This document shows, in pieces, positions 1 through 6,635 of a DNA stretch of 58,762 nucleotides. The notes beneath the pieces were generated by a model. The model made no database searches and was not told where the DNA came from. It was given only the letters and a program-made list of their open reading frames with translations. Position 1 is the first letter of the stretch; the number at the start of each line of letters is the position of its first letter. Both the position numbers and the translations under genes were made by a program. Source of the DNA: CAWDNM01 sp964521195 (GTDB lineage Bacteria > Actinomycetota > Coriobacteriia > Anaerosomatales > JAAXUF01); assembly GCA_964521195.1 (NCBI GenBank), contig CAZFRE010000009.1, positions 1 to 58,762 on the forward strand. Direction: 5' to 3'.

Positions 1-31
1 ACTATATGGAATGCAATCGAAGACCAATGGG

Positions 32-55
32 TCTGGGAGCGACGTCGCTCCCAGA
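32..55. terminator. Perfect 11-bp inverted repeat at window start
   Basis: Arms at 32-42 and 45-55 (TCTGGGAGCGA and its complement) are separated by only CG. There is no T-run. It may be the end of a transcript from a gene left of the window. Confidence 0.35.
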
Positions 56-72
56 GGTTCAGAGAGCGGTCG

Positions 73-108
73 GGCCGCCGTCTCGAGTGAAGACTCGAGG
101 CGGCGGCC
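73..108 (+). terminator. Strong 16-bp hairpin, probable terminator
   Basis: GGCCGCCGTCTCGAGT at 73-88 pairs with 93-108 with one G-T wobble and a GAAG loop. TCTTGCC follows on the plus strand. It lies 18 bases after another hairpin and 90 bases before the next start codon, so it probably ends transcription of a gene upstream of the window. Confidence 0.5.
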
Positions 109-198
109 TCTTGCCGTTCCATGGCGTGATGCAGCATGTGCGAGCAGTGCATTGGGACCCATTGGCCGAGCCGACGAGACAGCGAGAGGAAGGTACAC

Positions 199-627
199 AT
201 GGGCATCTTCAATGGCTTCTTCGGCCCCAAGTATCCACCGCTACCTGAAGGGCACCCAACGAGACCCCGGATCGAATCACAGGGTGATGCGCTGATCGCC
301 TTCGTGGAAGGCGCACACGACGCGATAGAGCTGCTGCCTGGGGACGGTCCTCTCTACGTGTTCGTTGGGAAGCCCCCGAAGGCGTTCGGCATAGTCTGGT
401 TCGATGCCGGTGAGCGGTTCGATATCCACGCGTTGGCCAGCGAAGGACGTATCGGTCCCGCTGCCGGGCCTGTTCTCGCAAAACGACTCGGCGAGATCTA
501 TGAACGGCACGCAGCGGACGAGCGCTTCACCACGGGCATCGGCAATCGAACGGTCGTGGTGACGCCGTCGAGCGACCTCTATGCGGAGGTGGACCAGGCG
601 GTCGCCGCCATCGTTCCGCCAGTCTAG
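199..627 (+). CDS. Hypothetical protein, 142 aa
   Basis: The ATG at 199 is chosen because a purine-rich GAGAGGAAGG (184-193) sits at ribosome-binding distance; an upstream start at 136 has no such site. The protein is soluble, with no signal peptide or membrane segment. It starts MGIFNGFFGPK and is acidic with short hydrophobic strands (LYVFVG, FGIVWFDAG) in the middle, followed by a helical stretch around residues 85-110. I do not recognise the family. It stands alone between a terminator-like hairpin and a convergent tRNA-Val gene. Codon use looks like that of its neighbours, so it is probably real. Confidence 0.65.
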   Translation: MGIFNGFFGPKYPPLPEGHPTRPRIESQGDALIAFVEGAHDAIELLPGDGPLYVFVGKPPKAFGIVWFDAGERFDIHALASEGRIGPAAGPVLAKRLGEIYERHAADERFTTGIGNRTVVVTPSSDLYAEVDQAVAAIVPPV

Positions 628-719
628 GGCGGACGGCACACTCGATCGCACGGCGGATGGTCACGCTCATCGGAGCTCTGTCGACCGCACGCGAACCAGC
701 TCCTGCGGCCGAGAAGAGC

Positions 720-747
720 GAGGCCCCGACATCGCTGTCGGGGCCTC
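720..747. terminator. Perfect 12-bp hairpin between convergent genes
   Basis: GAGGCCCCGACA (720-731) pairs perfectly with 736-747 around a 4-base loop. On the minus strand it lies 10 bases beyond the 3' end of tRNA-Val and is followed by CGCTCTTCTC, so it most likely terminates that tRNA. It could also serve the hypothetical gene at 199-627. Confidence 0.7.
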
Positions 748-756
748 GGATGTTGC

Positions 757-831
757 TGGTGGGCGATAGAGGATTTGAACCTCTGACCCCTTCCGTGTCA
801 AGGAAGTGCTCTCCCCCTGAGCTAATCGCCC
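757..831 (-). tRNA. tRNA-Val (GAC)
   Basis: On the minus strand GGGCGAT (831-825) pairs with ATCGCCC (767-761). The D-arm reads TAGCTCAG and the T-arm GGTTCAAATCC. The anticodon stem CTTCC/GGAAG encloses the loop TTGACAC, giving anticodon GAC. Discriminator A and an encoded CCA (759-757) complete the 3' end. Confidence 0.95.
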
Positions 832-863
832 ATCGGTGCGCCTCCTGCGAGGCAGCGAACGAT

Positions 864-874
864 AGTGTAGCAAA
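864..874 (-). promoter_or_regulatory. Extended -10 promoter of tRNA-Val
   Basis: The minus strand reads TTTGCTACACT, which is an extended -10 (TGC-TACACT). The -10 ends 33 bases before the tRNA 5' end. The same 11-mer at exactly the same distance precedes tRNA-Leu at 32451-32461, which supports a functional promoter. No convincing -35 box is seen. Confidence 0.6.
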
Positions 875-934
875 GCGTCCGCCGATGGGAAGCCCCCTTC
901 TCGGACACCCCCGAAATCCACGCGAAATTGACCC

Positions 935-963
935 TTGCACGCCCCGAATCGTGCCGCTAGACT
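935..963 (+). promoter_or_regulatory. Promoter of tRNA-Gly/tRNA-Cys
   Basis: TTGCAC (935-940) and TAGACT (958-963) are separated by 17 bases, 10 bases before the tRNA-Gly 5' end. This is a good match to a housekeeping sigma-70-type promoter. Confidence 0.6.
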
Positions 964-973
964 GGCAAAGCGC

Positions 974-1049
974 GCGGACGTGGCTCAGTTGGTAGAGCAC
1001 AACCTTGCCAAGGTTGGGGTCGCGGGTTCGAATCCCGTCGTCCGCTCCA
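974..1049 (+). tRNA. tRNA-Gly (GCC)
   Basis: GCGGACG (974-980) pairs with CGTCCGC (1039-1045). The D-arm reads TGGCTCAGTTGG and the T-arm GGGTTCGAATCCC. Anticodon stem CAACC/GGTTG encloses TTGCCAA, giving anticodon GCC. Discriminator T is followed by an encoded CCA. Confidence 0.95.
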
Positions 1050-1138
1050 TCGACACTTCGGAGGTCGGCCCTTCGGGCAGGTATGCCGCCCAAGCGGTCG
1101 ACCTTCTTTGATAGCGGAGCACACGATGCTCCCCATAC

Positions 1139-1212
1139 GGCGACGTCGCCAAGTGGCAAGGCAGAGGCCTGCAAAGCCTTTATCCCCGGTTCGAATCCGG
1201 GCGTCGCCTCCA
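1139..1212 (+). tRNA. tRNA-Cys (GCA)
   Basis: GGCGACG (1139-1145) pairs with CGTCGCC (1202-1208). The D-arm reads TCGCCAAGTGGCAAGGC and the T-arm CCGGTTCGAATCCGG. The anticodon loop CTGCAAA gives GCA. Discriminator T plus CCA are encoded. It is 89 bases after tRNA-Gly and probably shares its transcript. Confidence 0.95.
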
Positions 1213-1298
1213 GCACTCTCGACAGCCGATGGTTACTTCCATCGGCTGTCTGCGTTCTGCCGCCCGTCACGCCTTCACCTCTGCGTGACCGCAGGGTC

Positions 1299-1308
1299 TT
1301 GCTACACT
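1299..1308 (+). promoter_or_regulatory. Putative extended -10 for the glycosyltransferase
   Basis: TTGCTACACT matches the extended -10 motif seen before tRNA-Val and tRNA-Leu. It would start transcription about 45 bases before the ATG at 1359. No clear -35 box is seen. Confidence 0.4.
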
Positions 1309-1358
1309 ACCTCGGGGCGCCGCCACCGCGGCGCAGTGTGGGCGAAAGGGACCCGCGC

Positions 1359-2603
1359 ATGCGTATCGGCTTCTTCACTGATACCTACACGCCGCAGATC
1401 AACGGCGTCGTCACGTCGATTCGGCTGTTCAAGGCGGCTCTCGAGGCTCGAGGGCATGAGGTCTTCGTGTTCGCGCCCACACCCCAGACACCTGACGATG
1501 CTGACGACACGGTTCGCTTCCGCTCGATGCCCTTCGTCTTTCAGCCGGAGATGCGGGTGGCCGCTCCTGTGTCGCTCGACGCACTACGCCTGCTTGATGA
1601 GGTCGAACTCGATGTGGTGCACGCGCACGACCCGTTCGCGATCGGCCTCTTCGGCCTTCAGGTCGCACGGCGCCACAAGATCCCCTACGTGCACACGTAT
1701 CACACGCTCTACCCTGAGTACGTTCACTACGTGTGGGAGACGAGGCTGACCAAACGCGTCGCCGAACGGCTTTCCCGCGAGTACTGCGAGGCATGCGACT
1801 CCATCATCGCGCCTTCATCGAAGATCGAGGACTACCTGCGCGACTGGGGCGTCAAGCGCCCGATTGAGATCCTCGCCACGGGCGTCGATGTCGCCAAGTA
1901 CTCCCACGTGAACCCGGAGCGCATCACCGCATTGCGTGAGCGACTTCACCTTGGACCCGAGGACCGCGTCGCGTTGTTCATGGGACGCCTGGGCCGCGAG
2001 AAGAACGTCGAGACCCTCATTCGCGCCCTCTGGCATTGCCGCTGCAGCAAGGCGAAGCTCGTTGTCTGCGGTGACGGTCCGCACAGGGCCGAACTCGAGG
2101 ACGTCGTAGCCGACTTGTCCCTGAGGAATCGCGTCGTCTTCGCGGGCTACCTCGAAGGCGAAGACACCGTGGCCGCGTACCACACGGCCCATCTCTTCGC
2201 GTTCGCATCGACCTCCGAGACGCAGGGGCTCGTGGTCGGCGAGGCGATGGCCGCCGGCCTTCCCGTGGTCGCCGCCAGCGACCGCGCAGTGGAGGACTTC
2301 GTCATTGACGGCGAGTCGGGCCTCATCGTACCGGGCCGCCCTGAGGACCTCGCCCACGCGCTCGATGCCCTGTTCGATGACGAACCCCGGCGGCTCGCCT
2401 ACTCCCGTGCTGCCGAGGAGCGCGCCCGGGTCTTCTCTATCGAGCGCCAAGCCGAGAAGCTCGAACGCCACTACCTCAGGGATATCGAGCTCTACGAACC
2501 CCACACGATCTTGCCTCGGATCGCGGCTCTCAGTCGTACGGGACTACCCGGGGCGACAGGGCCGCGCATACCCGGCCTGCGGAGACGCACGCGCAAGGCG
2601 TAG
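1359..2603 (+). CDS. GT4-family glycosyltransferase (probable glycolipid synthesis)
   Basis: This 414-residue protein has the two-Rossmann-fold GT-B layout. The N-terminal acceptor domain begins MRIGFFTDTYTPQINGV and carries HTYHTLYPEYVHY near residue 115. The C-terminal nucleotide-sugar domain has GRLGREKNVETL and the E-x7-E signature SETQGLVVGEAMAAGLPVV around residues 285-305. Known relatives include PimB-like mannosyltransferases and diacylglycerol glucosyltransferases that add a sugar from a nucleotide donor to a membrane lipid on the cytoplasmic face. The ATG at 1359 is preceded by GAAAGGG. A longer frame opening at 1005 runs through tRNA-Cys and was rejected. The exact acceptor cannot be told from sequence. 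Confidence 0.85.
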   Translation: MRIGFFTDTYTPQINGVVTSIRLFKAALEARGHEVFVFAPTPQTPDDADDTVRFRSMPFVFQPEMRVAAPVSLDALRLLDEVELDVVHAHDPFAIGLFGLQVARRHKIPYVHTYHTLYPEYVHYVWETRLTKRVAERLSREYCEACDSIIAPSSKIEDYLRDWGVKRPIEILATGVDVAKYSHVNPERITALRERLHLGPEDRVALFMGRLGREKNVETLIRALWHCRCSKAKLVVCGDGPHRAELEDVVADLSLRNRVVFAGYLEGEDTVAAYHTAHLFAFASTSETQGLVVGEAMAAGLPVVAASDRAVEDFVIDGESGLIVPGRPEDLAHALDALFDDEPRRLAYSRAAEERARVFSIERQAEKLERHYLRDIELYEPHTILPRIAALSRTGLPGATGPRIPGLRRRTRKA

Positions 2604-2671
2604 TCAAGACAGCGCGAAATCCGGCTCGGCCACCGCCGTCCGGGATGGGTGATCTGGACTGCGCCGGGAAG

Positions 2672-2824
2672 CTACGAAGCGTACTTGATCTGCACGCGCT
2701 TCGACTGCTCGAGGCGAGAGAGCCCGCGCTCGACATCGCGAGGATCGGGGATGTTCTCCACCGCCCACTTCACGATTTCTGCGGGCACGTTGGGATAGCG
2801 CCTGCGCGCCTGTGCCAGGGTCAT
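2672..2824 (-). CDS. Small conserved-looking protein, 50 aa
   Basis: An ATG at 2824 is preceded by AGAAGGAGCAGCC, a near-ideal ribosome binding site. The frame encodes 50 residues ending in IKYAS before TAG at 2674-2672. The product is charged and helical: MTLAQARRRYPNVPAE, then a WAVENIPDPRDVERGL segment and a basic tail. It has no membrane segment or signal. It follows the YqhA-family gene on the same strand by about 105 bases. The family is not recognised. The binding site and protein-like composition are the main support. Confidence 0.6.
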   Translation of the reverse strand: MTLAQARRRYPNVPAEIVKWAVENIPDPRDVERGLSRLEQSKRVQIKYAS

Positions 2825-2929
2825 GGCTGCTCCTTCTACTACGACTGATGCTGCGACTGTGATGTGGTTGTGTGACCCCTACGTACTGAAGTGTGAACGT
2901 GCACGGCAGCGCACGTCAAGCACTGTGCG

Positions 2930-3472
2930 CTACTCGCCCTTGTGGCCTTCCAGCACACGACTCGAGAAGTAGCTGAGCGCCGCGATCACCAGCGCGATGC
3001 CCCCGCCGAGGTAGAGCACCTCGATGGCGCTCTGAGACTCGATCACCCTGCCCAGGAAGAACACCGCCAGCACGACGATGACGACACCGACGAGCTTCTC
3101 CTTCAAGTCCTCGAGGTTGTGGATCACCAGCCATGCGGGCAGCGCCAGATCATCGTCGATGAAGAGCTCGTAGAGCCCTACCGCCATGATGTAGAGCACC
3201 ACCGCAAGCAGGAAGATGTCAGCGACCTCGATGAACCCGACCACGAGCTTCGAGATGGCGATGTGCCCGCTCGCGGCTTCAAGAGTCAGCTTGACGACAT
3301 CCACAACAGCCACCGCAGTCATGACCACCGCGGCGACAGCGAGACCCGCGATCGGCGCGAGGACGAAGAACCGCGTCACGCCGGCGACCTTCGCTGCGAA
3401 GCGATTGCTGCGAGACTCCCCGCTCGGAGCCCCTCCGTCGGTCTTGTTGGGTGCCTCTCGTACTTCGCTCAT
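2930..3472 (-). CDS. YqhA/UPF0114-family membrane protein
   Basis: A 180-residue integral membrane protein with about four hydrophobic segments, near residues 35-60, 80-105, 125-145 and 150-168. The conserved YqhA-family block DLALPAWLVIHNLEDLKEKL lies between the second and third. The function of this family is unknown. Its ATG at 3472 directly abuts the stop codon of ubiX (3473), so the two genes are translationally close and co-transcribed at the end of the menaquinone-type cluster. About 25 polar residues precede the first membrane segment. Confidence 0.85.
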   Translation of the reverse strand: MSEVREAPNKTDGGAPSGESRSNRFAAKVAGVTRFFVLAPIAGLAVAAVVMTAVAVVDVVKLTLEAASGHIAISKLVVGFIEVADIFLLAVVLYIMAVGLYELFIDDDLALPAWLVIHNLEDLKEKLVGVVIVVLAVFFLGRVIESQSAIEVLYLGGGIALVIAALSYFSSRVLEGHKGE

Positions 3473-4078
3473 CTAGTTCCCCCATCGGGTGAAGAGGTCG
3501 TGGTCTACATCGAGCACGTCAAGGACCTTGCCGACGACGAACCCGACCAGATCGTCTATGGACTCAGGCTTGGTGTAGAAGGCTGGCATCGCTGGCACGA
3601 TGACCGCGCCCGCCTCGGCGCACGCGGTGAGGTTTCGAAGGTGCACCGAGGAGAGTGGAGTCTCCCGTGGGACCAACACCAGTGGCCGCCGCTCTTTGAG
3701 CATGACGTCGGCCGCACGCTCAGGGAGATCGCTGGCGGCCCCGTGTGCGATCGCTGAGACGAAACCCATCGAGCACGGGCACGCGATCATGGCATCGTTG
3801 CGGTGGGAGCCGCTGGCGATGCGGTCGAACAGGTCATCAGGGTAGACGATCCGGACTCGGTCCGCACTCGGCAATTCGAGGAACGCCGCGAGCGATACAG
3901 CCGCGACCTTCGCATCGTCCACGGGCAGGTTGAACCCGAGTTCGAACGCAGTGACCTCACGTCCCGCGTCTGTGAAGACCACGCTGACGTCATGGCCCGC
4001 CAGTGCGAGCTGTTCGACGAGGCGCATCCCGTACACGCTGCCCGACGCCCCGGTGATCACGACCGTGCACGCGCCCAT
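3473..4078 (-). CDS. ubiX: UbiX-like flavin prenyltransferase
   Basis: This 201-residue flavoprotein carries the UbiX signature: TVVITGASGSVYGMRL at the N-terminus, then CPCSMGFVSAIAHGAASDL and RRPLVLVPRETPLSSVHLRN. The family joins dimethylallyl phosphate to FMN to make the prenylated FMN cofactor that UbiD decarboxylases need. The start at 4078 is preceded by GGGGAGGGC at good spacing; an in-frame start 24 bases upstream has none. It lies 13 bases after ubiA and downstream of ubiD. In futalosine-type menaquinone synthesis the equivalent gene has been called mqnM. Confidence 0.92.
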   Translation of the reverse strand: MGACTVVITGASGSVYGMRLVEQLALAGHDVSVVFTDAGREVTAFELGFNLPVDDAKVAAVSLAAFLELPSADRVRIVYPDDLFDRIASGSHRNDAMIACPCSMGFVSAIAHGAASDLPERAADVMLKERRPLVLVPRETPLSSVHLRNLTACAEAGAVIVPAMPAFYTKPESIDDLVGFVVGKVLDVLDVDHDLFTRWGN

Positions 4079-4091
4079 CCGATGCCCTCCC

Positions 4092-5057
4092 CTAGCCGAC
4101 AAGCCGGTCCGCGATCGCGCCGATAAGCACGACCACGGCGACGAATCCGTTCACGTTGAAGAACGCCGCGTCCACTCGGGACATGTCGTCCGGCGAGATG
4201 ATCGCATTCTCGTAGGTCAGCAGTATGGCGGCTATCGCGACGCCGAGGTAGTAGGGCCACCCCACCTGCAGCAGATATCCGCCCAGCGCGAACAACCCGA
4301 CGGTAGTGGCGTGACACCATCGGGTGACGGTCAGCCCGCGCGCGATGCCAAAATCGGCTGGCACCGAGTGTACGCCGTCGCGCACGTCGCAGTCGTAGTC
4401 TTGCGTGGCGTAGATGATGTCGAACCCTGCGGTCCAGATCGCCACCGCCCCACCGAGAACCCACGGCGCAGGATCGCTCAGCGGTGCTCCCACCGCCGCC
4501 CAGCCGCCGGTGACGCCCAGCCCCAGGCAGATGCCGAGCCAGAAGTGGCAGAACCACGTGAACCGCTTCAGGTACGGGTAGACGACGAAACACGCGAGCG
4601 GAATCGGCCACAGCCAGTGCGTGATCGGCGCGAGCTGGTAGCACGCGAACACGTATGCCCCCAACACCACTGCCGAGAAGATCCACAGCTCCCAGCGCTT
4701 GATTGTGCCCGCCGGAATGGGACGCGACGCGGTGCGTGGATTGCGCGCATCGATCTCAGCGTCGACCGCACGGTTCACGACGAACGCGAAGCTCCGCGCG
4801 CCGACCATGGCAACGGTCACCCACAGCAGCGCGAGCGGTGTCGGCCAGCCGCCGGCCAGTACCCACGGATTCAGCAGCGCGGAGTCCGCCTGCCGGAACG
4901 CCTCGTAGCCCGGCGCGCCCAGCGAAGCAACGACGGCCGCGCCGTAGAGGGCGCCCAGATACGCGTACGGCAGCGCGAAGATCGAGTGCTCGAACTTCAC
5001 CAGTTCGGCGAAGGTGCGGACCTTGCCCGGCCTCTTCTCGGCGAGGGGGTCGCTCAC
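4092..5057 (-). CDS. ubiA: UbiA-family prenyltransferase (menaquinone pathway)
   Basis: This 321-residue membrane protein has about eight or nine hydrophobic segments and both aspartate-rich UbiA motifs: NRAVDAEIDARNPRT around residue 95 and ATQDYDCDVRDG around residue 215. These bind the Mg-diphosphate of the polyprenyl donor. The family attaches the isoprenoid tail to an aromatic acid, either 4-hydroxybenzoate or, in the futalosine route (MqnP), 1,4-dihydroxy-6-naphthoate. The clustering with ubiD and ubiX and the actinobacterial context favour the latter. The GTG at 5057 overlaps the ubiD stop as GTGA; a GTG at 5075 lacks a binding site. Confidence 0.88.
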   Translation of the reverse strand: MSDPLAEKRPGKVRTFAELVKFEHSIFALPYAYLGALYGAAVVASLGAPGYEAFRQADSALLNPWVLAGGWPTPLALLWVTVAMVGARSFAFVVNRAVDAEIDARNPRTASRPIPAGTIKRWELWIFSAVVLGAYVFACYQLAPITHWLWPIPLACFVVYPYLKRFTWFCHFWLGICLGLGVTGGWAAVGAPLSDPAPWVLGGAVAIWTAGFDIIYATQDYDCDVRDGVHSVPADFGIARGLTVTRWCHATTVGLFALGGYLLQVGWPYYLGVAIAAILLTYENAIISPDDMSRVDAAFFNVNGFVAVVVLIGAIADRLVG

Positions 5058-6541
5058 AGACCGAACTCGTCCCACATCGCGTCGACACGGGCCTTGACCT
5101 CAGGTGACATGACCATCGCGTCCGGCCATTCGCGGTCGTGGCCCTCGCCCGGCAGCGGCTTGGTGGCATCGATACCCATCTTGTAGCCGAAGCTCTGGAA
5201 GTTGCTCGCGTGATCAAGCCGGTCGAGCGGTCCCTTGCTGATCAGGATGTCGCGGCTCGGGTCGACGTTATTGAAGCAACGCCACGCGACCTCGGAGTAG
5301 TTGTGACAGTCGACGTCCTCGTCCACGACGATGACGTACTTCGTGAACATCATCTGCCCCACCGACCACGCAGCGTTCATGACCTTGAACGCCTGGCCGG
5401 CGTACTCCTTCTTGATCTGGAAGATCGCGCAGTTGTGGAAGACGCCCTCGAGCGGCAGGTCGTAGTCGACCATCTCGGGCACGATGGCTTTCAGCGCGGG
5501 CAGGAAGACGCGCTCGGTGGCCTTACCCATGTAGCAGTCTTCCATGGGCGGCTGGCCGACGATCGTCGTGGGGTAGATCGCGTCGGAACGCATCGTGATG
5601 CACTCGACGTGGAAGACCGGGAAGTAGTCGGCGAGCGAGTAGTAGCCTGTGTGATCGCCGAACGGCCCCTCCCACTTCGTCTCGCCGCGCTCGACGTAGC
5701 CCTCGATGACGATCTCCGCGTGCGCGGGCACCATGATGTCGTTCGTGATCGACTTGACCACCTCGACCGGTTCCCCCCGCAGGATGCCGCTGAACAGGTA
5801 CTCCTCGATCATCGGCGGGCACGGTGCCGTCGCCGAGAAGATCGTGACGGGATCGGCGCCGAGCGCCACGGAGACCGGGAAGCGGTCGTGACCGGCCTCG
5901 AACCATTCGCGCATGTTCGCGGCACCATCATGGTGCTCGTGGATGTGCATGCCGGTCGTCTTAGCGTCGAACACCTGCATCCGATACATGCCGATGTTGT
6001 GCTTGCCTTTCAGGTTCTGCGTCACCACCAGCGGCAGTGTGATGAACGGGCCGCCGTCCTCGGGCCAGGTCGTGAGCACGGGCAACGCATGCAGATCCAC
6101 ATCCTCGCCGCGCAGCACGACCTGCTGGCAGGGCGCCTTCTTGATCTCCTTGGGGCCTGCGCCGGCGAGATCCTTGAGGTTCATCAGGATGTCGAGCTTG
6201 CCCTTCATACTCGCCGGCATATCCAGGGGCAGCAGGTCGGTGACCCGCTTGGCGACCGCGTCGAGGTCTCTCCACGTGCCCGTCTCGGCATCGACACCGA
6301 GTGCCCACGCCATGCGGTCGTAGCTGCCCATGAGGTTGATCGCCACCGGCATGCGGTAACGCAGGCCTGTCTCGTGGTCGGTCGGTGCCTCGAAGAGCAG
6401 CGCAGGACCCACCTGTTTGCTGACACGGTCGGTGACTTCGCAGATCTCGAGGTCGGGATCGACGGGCGCCGAGATGCGCTTCAGCTGACCCTGCTTCTCG
6501 AGCAGCGCGATGAACTCGCGAAGATCTTTGATTGCAGCCAT
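5054..6541 (-). CDS. ubiD: UbiD-family prenyl-FMN-dependent decarboxylase
   Basis: A 495-residue protein, the usual UbiD length, starting MAAIKDLREFIALLEKQG. Landmark segments include EDGGPFITLPLVVTQ, IGMYRMQVFD, GPFGDHTGYYSLADYFPVFH with the conserved Glu-Gly-Pro-Phe region, and VPEMVDYDLPLEGVFHNCAI. UbiD enzymes non-oxidatively decarboxylate aromatic acids with the UbiX-made cofactor. In the futalosine pathway this step (MqnL) follows prenylation. The ATG at 6541 has GGAGGT 9 bases upstream; the frame stays open further upstream, but that part has no protein character. A long inverted repeat (6563-6635) separates it from the preceding phosphodiesterase-like gene. Confidence 0.92.
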   Translation of the reverse strand: MAAIKDLREFIALLEKQGQLKRISAPVDPDLEICEVTDRVSKQVGPALLFEAPTDHETGLRYRMPVAINLMGSYDRMAWALGVDAETGTWRDLDAVAKRVTDLLPLDMPASMKGKLDILMNLKDLAGAGPKEIKKAPCQQVVLRGEDVDLHALPVLTTWPEDGGPFITLPLVVTQNLKGKHNIGMYRMQVFDAKTTGMHIHEHHDGAANMREWFEAGHDRFPVSVALGADPVTIFSATAPCPPMIEEYLFSGILRGEPVEVVKSITNDIMVPAHAEIVIEGYVERGETKWEGPFGDHTGYYSLADYFPVFHVECITMRSDAIYPTTIVGQPPMEDCYMGKATERVFLPALKAIVPEMVDYDLPLEGVFHNCAIFQIKKEYAGQAFKVMNAAWSVGQMMFTKYVIVVDEDVDCHNYSEVAWRCFNNVDPSRDILISKGPLDRLDHASNFQSFGYKMGIDATKPLPGEGHDREWPDAMVMSPEVKARVDAMWDEFGL

Positions 6542-6562
6542 AGAAGGGGGACCTCCGAGCTT

Positions 6563-6635
6563 GGGTGCGGGTCGGCGGCGCGGTTGCCCGCGACCTATGT
6601 CTTGGAGCGGGCAGCCGCGCCGCCGACCCGCACCC
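6563..6635. repeat. Long inverted repeat (21 bp perfect, about 29 bp in all)
   Basis: The arm 6563-6583 is the exact complement of 6615-6635. The pairing extends inward through TTGCCCGC/GCGGGCAG with one wobble, leaving a 15-base loop. The right arm encodes the last dozen codons of the phosphodiesterase-like gene, whose TAG (6597-6595) lies in the loop. The left arm ends 7 bases before the ubiD ribosome binding site. It would make a very stable mRNA hairpin, acting as terminator, decay barrier or insulator. Confidence 0.8.

Noticed and set aside
1005..1358. Upstream extension of the glycosyltransferase frame to 1005
   Set aside because: It reads through tRNA-Cys and has no protein-like content; the ATG at 1359 has a binding site and a typical GT4 N-terminus.
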